Assembly (NCBI RefSeq): GCF_000224785.1 | Contig: NZ_AGAV01000005.1 | Span: forward strand, 186,001-250,000 | DNA length: 64,000 nucleotides | Reading direction: 5' to 3' | Source of the DNA: Lentibacillus jeotgali | Lineage (GTDB): Bacteria; Bacillota; Bacilli; Bacillales; Amphibacillaceae | Shown here: piece after piece, positions 36,499-50,217 of the stretch | Layout of the letters: each line of letters opens with the position of its first letter | How positions within the stretch are numbered: the stretch's first letter is position 1 | The notes under the pieces: model-generated | What the model was told of the DNA's origin: nothing | The model's database searches: none | Seen by the model: only the letters and a program-made list of their open reading frames with translations | Made by a program: the position numbers and the translations under genes

Positions 36499-36577
36499 GA
36501 ACCTTGTTACCAATGTAGCAAGGGCTTTTCTTTGGTAACTAAGGTTTCCGCCATTAAAGCTTGGCTATAAGCCAAGT
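36499..36577 (+). promoter_or_regulatory. Structured leader upstream of the YgaD ABC transporter
   Basis: GAACCTTGTTACCAA (36499-36513) pairs with TTGGTAACTAAGGTTTC (36532-36548) in a stem of about 15 bp. A second hairpin GCTTGGC/GCCAAGT (36559-36577) follows. It lies 55 bp before the ABC gene start. It may terminate ntdP or act as an attenuator; it fits no riboswitch class that I recognise. Confidence 0.5.
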
Positions 36578-36631
36578 TTAACAACAGCGTCGGGAAGGCA
36601 GTTATTATATGATTTATAAGGATGCGAAGTT

Positions 36632-38383
36632 ATGAGCAGTATTAAACAGTATTTACAATTCGTCAAACCATACAAATGGAAAATTGTCATAACGGTTTTC
36701 GTCGGAATTATGAAGTTCGGAATTCCCCTCCTCATTCCATTGATTTTAAAGTATGTAATTGACAATATCATCAATGCGGAGGATATGGCAGATTCAGCCA
36801 AGCTGGAGCAGCTGTTCTGGCTGATGGGGAGCGCATTTGTCATCTTTCTTCTTTTGCGTCCGCCGATTGAATACTTTCGACAATATTTGGCGCAATGGGT
36901 GGGGAACACTATCCTGTATGATGTCAGGGATAAACTGTTTGACCACATCCAAAAGCTGAGCCTGAAATTTTATTCTCAGACAAAAACCGGGGAAATTATT
37001 TCCCGGGTAATACATGATGTCGAACAAACGAAAAATTTTGTGGTGACGGGCCTCATGAATATCTGGTTAGATATGATCACCATTTTAATCGCTATTGGTA
37101 TTATGCTGACAATGGATGTCGGCCTGACAATTGTCGCCATTATTTTGTTCCCGATATTCGGATTTTGCGTCAAATTTTTCTATGGAAGACTCAGAAGACT
37201 GACACGGGAGCGTTCGCAATCGCTTGCTGAAGTACAAGGGCATTTGCATGAACGTGTCCAGGGTATTCCGGTCACACGAAGTTTCGCGCTGGAAGACTAT
37301 GAGCAGGGACAATTTGCTTCACGAAATGCCAACTTTTTGCACAAAGCGCTTAACCATACAGACTGGAATGCCAAAACATTTGCCGTCATGAACACCATTA
37401 CTGATCTGGCGCCATTGTTGGTCATTGCGTTTGCCGGCTATCAGGTAATACAGGGGAATGTAACGGTCGGTACCATGGTTGCCTTTTCCGGTTATATGGA
37501 ACGGGTGTATAGTCCGCTGCGCCGTCTAATCAGCTCTTCCACAGTCCTGACACAGTCGATTGCCTCGATTGACCGGGTATTTGAATTAATGAATGAATCG
37601 TATGATATTGTTGATAATCCAGATGCCAAAAAAATTGACCGTGTTGATGGAGATATCGATATTGATCATGTCTCTTTTAAGTATGAGGATGAAGAAACGC
37701 AAGTCTTACGGGATGTCACCCTTAATGTGAAAAGCGGCGAAACCATCGCGTTTGTCGGTATGAGTGGCGGTGGTAAGTCAACATTGATCAGTCTGATACC
37801 GCGCTTTTATGATGTGACGGGTGGTTCAATCAAAGTGGATGGAACCGACATTCGAGATGTGAAAGCCCGCTCATTGCGTGATAATATTGGCATGGTTTTG
37901 CAGGATAATATATTATTCAGCGAATCAATCGCCATGAATATCCGAATGGGCAATCCCGATGCCACTGATGAAGAAGTGGTCGAGGCTGCCAAAGCAGCGA
38001 ATGCCCATGATTTTATTCAAGAATTGCATGAGGGCTACGATACGATGGTTGGCGAGCGAGGTGTCAAACTATCCGGTGGTCAGAAGCAGCGTATTGCCAT
38101 TGCCAGGGTGTTTTTGAAAAACCCGCCAATCCTGATTTTCGATGAAGCCACATCAGCACTTGATCTGGAAAGTGAGCATATTATTCAGGAAGCGATGGAA
38201 CGCCTTGCTTCCGATCGGACGACATTTATTGTCGCACATCGTCTGGCTACAATCACTCACGCAGATCGGATTGTCCATATTGAGGATGGCGAAATTAAAG
38301 AAGTTGGATCACACAGTGAACTGATGGCACAAAAAGGTCATTATTACGATCTGTATCAGGTGCAAAATTTGGATGGAGCTTAA
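36632..38383 (+). CDS. ygaD: ABC exporter, fused permease and ATPase (YgaD-like)
   Basis: 583 residues: six membrane helices (about 15-310) then an ATPase domain with Walker [11 protein letters not shown] (about 376), Q-loop [11 protein letters not shown], signature LSGGQKQR, Walker [13 protein letters not shown] and the H-loop IVAHRLAT. It has the layout of homodimeric or heterodimeric multidrug/lipid exporters of the MsbA type. Orthology to B. subtilis ygaD is supported by ntdP upstream and gsaB downstream. Substrate unknown. Confidence 0.92.
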   Translation: MSSIKQYLQFVKPYKWKIVITVFVGIMKFGIPLLIPLILKYVIDNIINAEDMADSAKLEQLFWLMGSAFVIFLLLRPPIEYFRQYLAQWVGNTILYDVRDKLFDHIQKLSLKFYSQTKTGEIISRVIHDVEQTKNFVVTGLMNIWLDMITILIAIGIMLTMDVGLTIVAIILFPIFGFCVKFFYGRLRRLTRERSQSLAEVQGHLHERVQGIPVTRSFALEDYEQGQFASRNANFLHKALNHTDWNAKTFAVMNTITDLAPLLVIAFAGYQVIQGNVTVGTMVAFSGYMERVYSPLRRLISSSTVLTQSIASIDRVFELMNESYDIVDNPDAKKIDRVDGDIDIDHVSFKYEDEETQVLRDVTLNVKSGETIAFVGMSGGGKSTLISLIPRFYDVTGGSIKVDGTDIRDVKARSLRDNIGMVLQDNILFSESIAMNIRMGNPDATDEEVVEAAKAANAHDFIQELHEGYDTMVGERGVKLSGGQKQRIAIARVFLKNPPILIFDEATSALDLESEHIIQEAMERLASDRTTFIVAHRLATITHADRIVHIEDGEIKEVGSHSELMAQKGHYYDLYQVQNLDGA

Positions 38384-38426
38384 CCCTGTATAGTATTCCT
38401 TACTTCTATAATCGTATCTAAACTAT

Positions 38427-38475
38427 AAAAAGAGGCATGATTTCAGAAAAATCCTGAGATCATGCCCCTTTTTCA
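38427..38475 (+). terminator. Terminator of ygaD
   Basis: AAAAAGAGGCATGAT pairs with ATCATGCCCCTTTTT across a 16-nt loop; stem of about 14 bp. Confidence 0.85.
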
Positions 38476-38541
38476 TGATTGATTTCGATTATAGGGGAAA
38501 GAGGGCTGTTAAGAACTAGCCTTCATGTGGTTTTAACGGTC

Positions 38542-39837
38542 CTAATCTTCTGCCAAAGCAGCAAAGGCTTTTCCGGCAGCTTCAATCGTTGCGTCGATGT
38601 CTGCCTTAGTATGCTCGGTTGTCAAAAACCACGCTTCAAACTTGGACGGGGCCAAATTAATCCCCTGCTTAAGCATTAGGTGGAAGAACCGGGCAAAGGC
38701 GTCGCCATCACTGGCTTCAGCCTGCTCATAATTCCCGACGCTGTCACCACCAAAATAAACAGTAAGTGCGCCGCAAACCCTGTTCACGGAAATTGGTATT
38801 TCTGCTTCGTTTGCTTTTGCCAAAATGCCCTTTTCGAGACGTTCACCGAGCCAATCCAGTTTTTCGTAAACCCCGTCTTCTGCGAGCACTTCCAGACACG
38901 CAATTCCTGATGCCATTGAGGCGGGATTTCCTGCCATCGTTCCGGCCTGATATGCAGGGCCGAGCGGTGCAACTTGTTCCATGATATCTTTACGTCCGCC
39001 GTATGCGCCGATTGGCAGACCGCCGCCGATGATTTTGCCCATGGCAGTCATATCGGGTTCGATGCCATAAATCTGCTGAGTGCTGCCGTATGTGAACCGA
39101 AATGCAGTAATCACTTCATCATAGATGACCAGTGCACCCGCGTTATGTGTGATCTCATTCACGCCTTGCAGGAAGCCATCATTCGGTTCGACAATACCAA
39201 AGTTGCCGACAATCGGTTCAACAAGTACGGCTGCGACCTCGTCACTCCAGCGGTTCATTGCTTGCCGGAATGTTTCCAGGTCATTAAACGGGACGGTAAT
39301 CACATCTTCAGCAACCGACTGTGGAATCCCTGCAGAGTCAGGCGTTCCCAGTGTCGCCGGACCGGACCCTGCCTCAACGAGAACCGAATCAAAATGGCCG
39401 TGATAACTTCCGGAAAATTTAATGACTTTATTTCGCCCGGTATAAGCACGGGCAACCCGGACTGTGGTCATGACTGCTTCCGTGCCCGAATTGGTGAACC
39501 GGACTTTTTCCAAAGAAGAGATGGCTTCTTTCAATTTTCTGGCAAACGTATTTTCTAATTTTGTCGGAGTACCATACAAAACCCCGTTGCTGGCTGCATG
39601 TTTAATCGCCTCAGCGATATGCGGGTGTCCGTGGCCGGTGATGATTGGCCCGTACGCCCCCAGATAATCAATATATTTGTTGCCATCGACATCCCAGAAA
39701 TAGGCGCCTTTTCCTCGTTCCATGTAAACTGGTGTGCCGCCTCCGACTCCTTTATAGGCACGTGACGGGGAATTCACGCCACCGACAATAAGTTCGAGCG
39801 CTTCGTTGTGTAATGCTTGTGATGTTGAAAAGTTCAT
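38542..39837 (-). CDS. gsaB: Glutamate-1-semialdehyde 2,1-aminomutase (GsaB)
   Basis: 431 residues from the ATG at 39837 behind GGGAGGC; a longer frame to 39939 has no RBS. It is a class III PLP enzyme: [35 protein letters not shown] (PLP ring Asp) and the Schiff-base Lys in [16 protein letters not shown] (about 267). It converts glutamate-1-semialdehyde to 5-aminolevulinate for haem. In B. subtilis hemL sits in the hem operon while the paralogue gsaB lies between ygaD and bcp; the position here identifies GsaB. Confidence 0.93.
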   Translation of the reverse strand: MNFSTSQALHNEALELIVGGVNSPSRAYKGVGGGTPVYMERGKGAYFWDVDGNKYIDYLGAYGPIITGHGHPHIAEAIKHAASNGVLYGTPTKLENTFARKLKEAISSLEKVRFTNSGTEAVMTTVRVARAYTGRNKVIKFSGSYHGHFDSVLVEAGSGPATLGTPDSAGIPQSVAEDVITVPFNDLETFRQAMNRWSDEVAAVLVEPIVGNFGIVEPNDGFLQGVNEITHNAGALVIYDEVITAFRFTYGSTQQIYGIEPDMTAMGKIIGGGLPIGAYGGRKDIMEQVAPLGPAYQAGTMAGNPASMASGIACLEVLAEDGVYEKLDWLGERLEKGILAKANEAEIPISVNRVCGALTVYFGGDSVGNYEQAEASDGDAFARFFHLMLKQGINLAPSKFEAWFLTTEHTKADIDATIEAAGKAFAALAED

Positions 39838-39965
39838 TGATAATGCCTCCCAAAAAATGATTACATTAATCCAACTCTGATTATACCCGATTGGATTGAT
39901 AAGGAAAAATAAATGGCAATTCAGCAGGTGGATAAGCATATGCTGAGAGTAGAGCGGGGGATTCT

Positions 39966-40418
39966 ATGGATATCATTTCCTGGATTGTAATTATTGGTAT
40001 TATCATTGTCATCACAATCAGCATTATTGAGTTTATCAGAGGCGGACTATTTCGCGGTCATATGCAGATGCGCGACAGCCGTTTTTCAGGTGAACTTTTT
40101 TATACATTACTGATTATCTATCTGATTGTCATATTAGGTTTCGGGCTAATCTATTTTGTGTTGTCAATGAATCATATTTTGTTGGTTGAAGATGGGGAGC
40201 TTCGTGAGGTGAACGTTGTCGGTTCGTTAATCCATTCATTTTACTTCAGCGGTGTCACCCTGCTGACAATTGGTTATGGTGACATTACACCGATTGGAAT
40301 CGGCAGGCTTATCGCACTTGTGCAGGCGCTGATCGGGTATGTTTTGCCAACTGCTTTTGTATTAAAACTTGTACAGAACAATCAGGATAATAGAGACAGA
40401 AAAAAGGATATGGTATAG
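39966..40418 (+). CDS. Two-helix potassium channel (Ion_trans_2)
   Basis: 150 residues with an N-terminal membrane helix (WIVIIGIIIVITISIIEF), a second one (LLIIYLIVILGFGLIYFV), a pore loop carrying the K+ filter TIGYGD (in GVTLLTIGYGDITPIG) and a final helix (LIALVQALIGYVLPTAFVL). No regulatory RCK domain is attached. Probably a tetrameric K+ channel. It takes the place of ygaE between gsaB and bcp. The RBS is GCGGGGG. Confidence 0.88.
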   Translation: MDIISWIVIIGIIIVITISIIEFIRGGLFRGHMQMRDSRFSGELFYTLLIIYLIVILGFGLIYFVLSMNHILLVEDGELREVNVVGSLIHSFYFSGVTLLTIGYGDITPIGIGRLIALVQALIGYVLPTAFVLKLVQNNQDNRDRKKDMV

Positions 40419-40498
40419 TGAACATGTTGGGATGTTCAAAAGTTGGGAATATCCTTCTTATTTAACACACAATCGACAACTTCTAAGGAGGAATATCG

Positions 40499-40939
40499 AT
40501 GCGTGCAGAAGCGGGTAAACAAGCACCTGATTTTACATTGCAAAATCAGGACGGTGAACAAGTCAGCCTGTCGGACTATAAAGGTCAGAATGTTGTCCTC
40601 TATTTTTATCCAAAAGATATGACACCTGGCTGCACAAATGAAGCGTGTGACTTCCGTGATAACAAGGGAAAATTCAGTGACTTGGATGCGGTTATTATAG
40701 GTATCAGCCCGGATCCGATCGAAAGCCATCAGAAGTTTATTGACAAACATGACCTGCCATTTATGCTGCTGGCGGATGTGGATCACAAAACAGCAGAAGA
40801 CTACGGTGTATGGAATGATGGGATTGAGCGTTCTACTTTCATTATCGACAAAGAAGGCAAGCTGCAAAAGGAATTCCGCAAGGTGAAAGTGGAAGGCCAT
40901 GTGGAAGAAGCGCTTAAATACTTACGGGAAGCCAGTTAA
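40499..40939 (+). CDS. bcp: Thioredoxin-dependent peroxiredoxin Bcp, with shortened loop
   Basis: 146 residues. The peroxidatic Cys and resolving Cys are in DMTPGCTNEACDFRD (Cys about 45 and 50), followed by VIIGISPDP and GIERSTFIIDKEGK. Bcp reduces hydrogen peroxide and organic peroxides at the expense of thioredoxin. It lies near perR as in B. subtilis, fitting peroxide defence. Oddity: family members have about ten residues (KKxYGKxYM type) between the VW and GIERSTF motifs, but here the link is only VWNDGIERSTF. The catalytic core is intact. Confidence 0.92.
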   Translation: MRAEAGKQAPDFTLQNQDGEQVSLSDYKGQNVVLYFYPKDMTPGCTNEACDFRDNKGKFSDLDAVIIGISPDPIESHQKFIDKHDLPFMLLADVDHKTAEDYGVWNDGIERSTFIIDKEGKLQKEFRKVKVEGHVEEALKYLREAS

Positions 40940-40942
40940 CAA

Positions 40943-40986
40943 AAAAGCGGGGCAGTTCACATTAAATGAACCGCCCCGCTTTATTT
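40943..40986 (+). terminator. Terminator of bcp
   Basis: AAAGCGGGGC.GTTCA pairs with TGAAC.GCCCCGCTTT around CATTAAA, followed by ATTTATTTT. Confidence 0.9.
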
Positions 40987-41073
40987 ATTTTAGGGGTTGT
41001 AATTGCCTGTGAAGATGGAAATTTCAGATGAATACGGTTAAGATGAACATAAGAAACAGCAGGGGGGATTTAC

Positions 41074-42024
41074 TTGAACATCCTATCATCAGCAAAAATT
41101 TCAGAAAAACACCGGACTAGGCTTCGTGAAAGCTATCCCGATTCAACATTTATTTTTTGCAGGGACATGGATGAAGCCAGACAGCATATAGATAAGGCGG
41201 AAATCCTTATGACATTCGGCGAAGACCTTACCGCTGAATTGATCGGTCAGGCCTCACAGCTGAAATGGATTATGGTACTGTCGGCTGGTATTGATAAATT
41301 GCCGTTTAGAGCAATCAGTGAACAGAATATTATGGTAACAAATGCAAGGGGTATACATAAATATCCGATGGCGGAATATGCGATTTCCATGCTGCTGCAA
41401 GTCAACCGCCAGGCCAAGCAATTGATGGAAAATGAAAAGGCGAATAAATGGGATCGTTCTGTACGCATGCAGGAAATGACGGATAAAACGATGCTTATAG
41501 CCGGGACAGGATCTATTGGACAGGAAGTGGCGAGGCTTGCCAAAGCATTTCGGATGAATGTTTATGGTGTGTCCAGAAGCGGGCAACCCGTGGAATACTT
41601 TGACAGGATCGTCAAACAGGATGACCTTGAGGTTTTGCTGCCTGAGGCGGACTATGTTGTTTCGGTTCTTCCGAGCACATCGGAAACAAAAGATTTTTTT
41701 ACATATGATCAATTCCGGAAGATGCCGGATAACGCCGTTTTTTTAAACATGGGCCGGGGGGAAGCTGTGCGAGAAAAAGCAATCTTAAAAGCGATCCGCG
41801 AAGGTGAACTGGCTCACGCAATATTGGATGTCTTTGAAGAAGAACCGCTTCCGGAAAACCACCCTTTTTGGCAGGAAGAGAATGTGACTGTAACGCCGCA
41901 CTTATCAGGTGTCTCCCCGTTTTACCAACGGCGGGCGCTTGAGATTTTTGAAGAGAATCTGCAAACGTATATAGATGGCGGATCGGAATATGTGAATAAA
42001 ATGGATATAACAAGGGGGTATTAA
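41074..42024 (+). CDS. D-isomer-specific 2-hydroxyacid dehydrogenase
   Basis: 316 residues from a TTG start with AGGGGGG upstream. The NAD-binding motif is GTGSIGQEVARLAK (about 143-156), with substrate/active-site elements VLSAGIDKLP, NMGRGEAVREKAIL (Arg), DVFEEEPLPENHPFW (Glu) and the catalytic His in TPHLSG. The family reduces 2-oxo acids to D-2-hydroxy acids. The gene ends 2 bp before a cobalamin adenosyltransferase pseudogene, so the two were probably co-transcribed. Substrate unknown. Confidence 0.9.
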   Translation: MNILSSAKISEKHRTRLRESYPDSTFIFCRDMDEARQHIDKAEILMTFGEDLTAELIGQASQLKWIMVLSAGIDKLPFRAISEQNIMVTNARGIHKYPMAEYAISMLLQVNRQAKQLMENEKANKWDRSVRMQEMTDKTMLIAGTGSIGQEVARLAKAFRMNVYGVSRSGQPVEYFDRIVKQDDLEVLLPEADYVVSVLPSTSETKDFFTYDQFRKMPDNAVFLNMGRGEAVREKAILKAIREGELAHAILDVFEEEPLPENHPFWQEENVTVTPHLSGVSPFYQRRALEIFEENLQTYIDGGSEYVNKMDITRGY

Positions 42025-42026
42025 AG

Positions 42027-42593
42027 ATGCGCATTTATACGAGAAAAGGCGACAAAGGAAATACGTCTTTAATTTATGGCGAGCGTGTGCCGAAAAGTGA
42101 TCTTCATGTGGAGGCATATGGCACATGTGACGAGGCCAATTCGATGATTGGACGTGCACCCAGCTTCCTTGATAAGGAAGATCGGGTGGAAAAGGATGTA
42201 CTTATGGAACAAATGCAGCGCAGCCAAACGATTTTGTTCCACGTGGGGGCAAAACTTGCGATTCCGACAGACAGGGAAGTAGCCTAGAAACTGAAGCAGG
42301 AACATATCGATGAACTTGAGAAGCAGATGAATGCTTGGGATAAACACCTGGAAATGCTGCACAACTTTATTCTGCCGTCAGGTCATTCTGCTTCAAGTGC
42401 GCTTCACGCCGCACAAACAGTTGAGGCGTGCGGAGCGAACGGCGATCGCCTTGAATGAACAGAACCGCTGGTTATATCCTACCTGAACAGGCTGTCAGAT
42501 TTTCTATTTGTGGCGGCAAGGTATGTCAATCAGTCCCTGGGGGGGAAGAAATCCCGCTTAAGGCAGATATCTAACTTAAAAACATTTAATTAA
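42027..42593 (+). pseudogene. PduO-type cob(I)alamin adenosyltransferase, inactivated
   Basis: The start MRIYTRKGDKGNTSLIYGERVPK is the family N-terminus (landmark). A TAG at 42285-42287 stops it after VGAKLAIPTDREVA. The frame continues KLKQEHIDELEKQMNAWDKHLEM, LHNFILPSGHSASSALHAA to about 42420. A shift is then needed for RAERTAIALNEQN and a second one for LVISYLNRLSDFLFVAARYVNQ near 42470. One nonsense and two frameshifts make loss of function nearly certain unless the assembly is poor here. The enzyme would make adenosylcobalamin. Confidence 0.9.
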
Positions 42594-42623
42594 TAATGTG
42601 AACAAGTTGGAAATATACTTTTA

Positions 42624-42672
42624 TTGACAGGATAAAGGGTTAACGAGTAAACTTTAATTATAAGAATTATAA
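42624..42672 (+). promoter_or_regulatory. perR promoter with PerR box
   Basis: TTGACA (42624-42629) and TAAACT (42648-42653), 18 bp apart. TTATAAGAATTATAA (42658-42672) matches the PerR box TTATAATNATTATAA at all fixed positions but one and covers the expected start point, indicating autoregulation. Confidence 0.75.
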
Positions 42673-42718
42673 TATAATAATATAGCTTAGAATTGCATAA
42701 ATATTGAAAGTGGGGTGC

Positions 42719-43168
42719 ATGACGGTGTCTGATAATAAATTGCAGGAAGCAATTGATACACTCAGAGACTCTGGCGTTCGCATAACACCACAACGTCATG
42801 CGGTTCTTGAGTACCTTCTCAACTCAATGGTTCACCCGACAGCCGATGACATATATAAAGCCCTTGAAGGGAAGTTCCCAAACATGAGTGTTGCAACGGT
42901 TTATAACAATTTACGTGTTTTGCGGAAAATCGGGCTTGTGCGGGAATTGACTTACGGTGACTCATCAAGCCGTTTTGATTTTAACTCAAGTGAACATTAC
43001 CATATTATCTGCGAAGAATGTGGCAAGATCGTGGACTTCCATTACCCGACTTTGGATGAAGTTGAATCGTTGGCTGAACAGGTAACAGGTTTTGACGTCA
43101 GTCATCACCGGATGGAGATCTATGGTAAGTGTGAGGAATGCCAGCAGATGGAAACGCAGAAGCATTAA
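42719..43168 (+). CDS. perR: Peroxide-responsive repressor PerR
   Basis: 149 residues from the ATG at 42719 (GGGG RBS). The winged HTH ([51 protein letters not shown] region, landmark) is nearly the same as in B. subtilis PerR. The regulatory metal ligands can be placed in HPTADD, SSRFDF and [19 protein letters not shown], and the structural Zn site uses the CxxC pairs CEEC near residues 100 and 140. Fe-loaded PerR represses peroxide defence genes until its His residues are oxidised. A PerR box lies in its own promoter. Confidence 0.96.
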   Translation: MTVSDNKLQEAIDTLRDSGVRITPQRHAVLEYLLNSMVHPTADDIYKALEGKFPNMSVATVYNNLRVLRKIGLVRELTYGDSSSRFDFNSSEHYHIICEECGKIVDFHYPTLDEVESLAEQVTGFDVSHHRMEIYGKCEECQQMETQKH

Positions 43169-43182
43169 TTTTGAATGGTATA

Positions 43183-43215
43183 AAAAATCCAGTCTGTACA
43201 GACTGGATTTTTTTA
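43183..43215. terminator. Bidirectional terminator between perR and ygzB
   Basis: AAAATCCAGTC and GACTGGATTTT form a near-perfect palindrome with TGTA between and T/A runs on both sides, suited to both converging genes. Confidence 0.92.
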
Positions 43216-43605
43216 TTGATCATCTTTTATTTTGGCTTTTGCTGCATTCCGAAATTTGCGCTTATTGTATCTTTCATCGAATTCAAAGCCTTCTAGATCT
43301 TTATCAAGTGTCAGCGGTTGCTTGCAATGCATGCAGGCATCGACTTTTCCAAGCATTTTTGTCGGCTTTTCGCAGCTTGGACAAATGATCGGAACGGCTT
43401 TTGTTGAGAGCATGCCAATCCAGAAGTAAACAACACAGCTTAACAGAATGAACATGACACCGAGCAAAAACAACGTCAGCATCAGCCACTCAATTTTTTT
43501 GGAAAGGATCCCGCCGTACATTACAGCAAATCCGACAAAAATCAGTATCAGGGCAAAAGAACGTATTTTATTTATTTTACTGGAATAAACCAATTTATCT
43601 GCCAT
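43213..43605 (-). CDS. ygzB: YgzB-family (UPF0295) membrane protein
   Basis: 130 residues from the ATG complementary to 43603-43605, with AAGGAGG upstream. Two membrane helices (residues about 15-35 and 42-68) are followed by a zinc-ribbon-like segment with Cys pairs (CPSC and CMHC about 80-105) and a basic tail. UPF0295 proteins have no assigned function. Its position convergent with perR matches B. subtilis. Confidence 0.88.
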   Translation of the reverse strand: MADKLVYSSKINKIRSFALILIFVGFAVMYGGILSKKIEWLMLTLFLLGVMFILLSCVVYFWIGMLSTKAVPIICPSCEKPTKMLGKVDACMHCKQPLTLDKDLEGFEFDERYNKRKFRNAAKAKIKDDQ

Positions 43606-43730
43606 GAATAGTCCTCCTTGTTGTCTACAGTGCCAGTATAGCATATTTTACAGGAATTTGAGGTTCAGAAAAAGGATTTCACAAATTCATAACGAATTAT
43701 ATATAGTACTCAAGATAATGGAGGATTTAG

Positions 43731-44618
43731 ATGATGGAGGATTTATTGCGGCCGATTTATCAGGAGCGTGCGAGCAACCCAAATACATTGGGCATTATTT
43801 TAATCGAAAGAAAAACGCCGGACAGTCCGATCACAGACAATTTTGATGTGATTTTGCTTAATATTGTCGGCAATTCCGAAATTAATTGGCGCGAAAAGCA
43901 CTATGAATTATATAATGGCAATACAGCTGTGATGCATACCATAACCGACGATTTACTCAGACGGTGGATTGATACAAACGGATACCGGAAAGCCATTGAG
44001 TGGATCGTAGCAGGAAAAGCGATTTTTGACCGGAATGAGTATGTTTCGGGGCTGAAAAAACAATTAAGAAGTTTTCCGTTTGAAAAAAGAGATTTGAGGA
44101 AAGCAATGGAGTTCGGAAAATTGGTCAAAAGCTATACAGAGGTTAAAGATCTTTACATGTCGGAACAGTATAAAGATGCTTTCACCCGAATGGTGCATTC
44201 ACTTCATTATTTGGCAAGGCTTGCGGTTATTGAAAAAGGGTATTACCCGGAAGTGACATTGTGGAATCAGGTAAGGAAAATTGATCCCGAGGTCTACAAA
44301 TTATATGATGAATTAATCGAAAGCCATGAAGAGATAGCCAAACGTGTACAATTAATGATACTTGCTGCAGATTTTGCCATCAGCAGAAAAGCAAAAGTTT
44401 CAGCGAAGCATTTACTTGATATTATGGAAACAAAAAATAATGTCTTGTCATATGAAGAAATCAAACAGAACCCCAGCGTTAAACCGTATGAGCTTGATCT
44501 GGCCGCTATACTCAATTACTTGACTGAAAAAGGAATTCTTTCGCCGGTCAGAATTGGTACAAAAGGCGCCGGTGTATATCAGCGTCAATACCGCGTAAAC
44601 CAGTCTCGGGGTATTTAA
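43731..44618 (+). CDS. ygxA: YgxA-like nucleotidyltransferase-fold protein
   Basis: 295 residues (ATG 43731 or 43734, GGAGG upstream). The first 110 residues resemble a nucleotidyltransferase-like domain with NFDVILLNIVG and EKHYELYNGNTAVMHTI; a central helical region (YKDAFTRMVHSLHYLARLAVIEKGYYPE) and a C-terminal winged-helix-like part follow. B. subtilis has ygxA immediately upstream of rrnD, exactly as here. No activity is known; catalytic residues of true nucleotidyltransferases are not evident. Confidence 0.88.
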   Translation: MMEDLLRPIYQERASNPNTLGIILIERKTPDSPITDNFDVILLNIVGNSEINWREKHYELYNGNTAVMHTITDDLLRRWIDTNGYRKAIEWIVAGKAIFDRNEYVSGLKKQLRSFPFEKRDLRKAMEFGKLVKSYTEVKDLYMSEQYKDAFTRMVHSLHYLARLAVIEKGYYPEVTLWNQVRKIDPEVYKLYDELIESHEEIAKRVQLMILAADFAISRKAKVSAKHLLDIMETKNNVLSYEEIKQNPSVKPYELDLAAILNYLTEKGILSPVRIGTKGAGVYQRQYRVNQSRGI

Positions 44619-44787
44619 ATATGCTATTGCAGGCAAGGCAAGGTAATGTCGTTAAGAAACAGGGCGTTCAGTCTTGTGCATTGTTTTCGGTCTGCCTGTA
44701 TGAATCTCCAATAGCCTTGATACAAGGCTGCTAATGATTTCTCCTGACAAAATTTCATTTGAAGGCTTAATTACTTTAAAAATCTTG

Positions 44788-44816
44788 TTGACTTTCCTTT
44801 TAAGGCATGGTAAATT
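44788..44816 (+). promoter_or_regulatory. rRNA operon promoter P1
   Basis: TTGACT (44788-44793), 17-bp spacer, TAAATT (44811-44816), about 370 bp upstream of 16S. Confidence 0.75.
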
Positions 44817-44957
44817 TATATCCGTCGCAAAAATTCATATTGGATTTTGAGCGGCACAAAAAACACAAAAATTTCCTCTTGAAATACATGAGGAGAACGT
44901 GTTAAATTAAATATCGTTGCACTTCAGCAGGCAACGAACTCTTTCGAAAAAAAGCTG

Positions 44958-44986
44958 TTGACTTTGGATTCGAAGGGTGATATACT
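44958..44986 (+). promoter_or_regulatory. rRNA operon promoter P2
   Basis: TTGACT (44958-44963), 17-bp spacer, TATACT (44981-44986). The tandem P1/P2 arrangement 170 bp apart is usual for Bacillus rRNA operons. Confidence 0.88.
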
Positions 44987-45021
44987 AATTAAGTCGCTGT
45001 CGAAAGGCAGTAACGCAAAAT

Positions 45022-45040
45022 TTGCTCCTTGAAAACTGAA
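45022..45040 (+). promoter_or_regulatory. boxA-like antitermination element in rRNA leader
   Basis: TTGCTCCTTGAAAACTGAAC resembles the Bacillus boxA (TGCTCTTTGAAAAC). A second copy, TGTACCTTGAAAACTAAA, lies before 23S at about 46866-46883. Confidence 0.75.
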
Positions 45041-45183
45041 CAAAACAACCAGTATGACAAAGATGTCAGAGGTAAGAGGTCGGAAGCCGAAACTTGGTTT
45101 TGGCAGAAGACCAATGAAACCCTGTATCAATTTTTGAAGCAAAGCCATGAAAGAGATTGATCGGTGTCAATCTCTTAACAAAC

Positions 45184-46756
<1,573 letters not shown>

Positions 46757-46761
46757 ATTAT

Positions 46762-46811
46762 GAGAAAGCGTAGGCGCCTGTTTATCAATTTGATAGGCGC
46801 CGGAGCTGGAT
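46762..46811 (+). repeat. Bacillaceae-type structured repeat, partial copy C, in the 16S-23S spacer
   Basis: GAGAAAGCGTAGGCGCC, an internal hairpin (ATCAATTTGAT inside GGCGCC/GGCGCC) and GGAGCTGGA at the end resemble the two ends of copy D with the middle missing. The 16S-23S spacer (46753-46944) holds no tRNA gene. Confidence 0.55.
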
Positions 46812-46944
46812 TATACGGAACATACTGGGTTGTTTGGTTCAGTTTTGAGGGAGCAAATCTCTCAGTTGTACCTTGAAAACTAAATAAGAGCAAAGACATT
46901 CAATGCGATAAGCGAGACGCGTTCATCAGATGGACGCATGAATT

Positions 46945-49871
<2,927 letters not shown>

Positions 49872-49917
49872 TTACTTGGCATTGAATGGCGCTCTTATTT
49901 AGTTTTCAGGGTATCAA

Positions 49918-50068
49918 GCAAAAGCGTAAGCGCCCGGTTAGCGACGTACGGACTGGACTGAACCGAAGGAGATAAAGAAAACTCTTTGGGAGCGAAAGCG
50001 AATCGATGTTGCCTTATCGTACGGAGGTGAGGGAAGTCGCGCTAGTCGCTGGACGCTGAAGCTGGATG
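49918..50068 (+). repeat. Bacillaceae-type structured repeat, full copy D, in the 23S-5S spacer
   Basis: Begins GCAAAAGCGTAAGCGCCC and ends GGACGCTGAAGCTGGA. It contains pairs such as AGCGAC/GTCGCT and repeats CGTACGG. The segment lengthens the 23S-5S spacer to about 345 bp. Confidence 0.75.
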
Positions 50069-50130
50069 TGGCTTGTCCTGTGAAAGAATGATACAAAGCC
50101 AATTTTATATGTCTTTCATTAAAAAAATCC

Positions 50131-50159
50131 TTGCATTTTTCACTAAAAATGCGTATAAT
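50131..50159 (+). promoter_or_regulatory. Promoter upstream of 5S rRNA and the tRNA array
   Basis: TTGCAT (50131-50136), 17-bp spacer, TATAAT (50154-50159), ending about 58 bp before 5S. A full -10 and 5 of 6 at -35 with ideal spacing suggest a strong SigA promoter inside the operon. Confidence 0.75.
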
Positions 50160-50217
50160 AATTTTTGTCCGTAAAAATCATATAGCGTCTCAATCAGACT
50201 AAAAACACATGCATAGG

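Noticed and set aside
36499-36577. T-box or known riboswitch upstream of ygaD
   Set aside because: No T-box AGGGTGGNACCGCG sequence or other recognisable aptamer core; only two hairpins.
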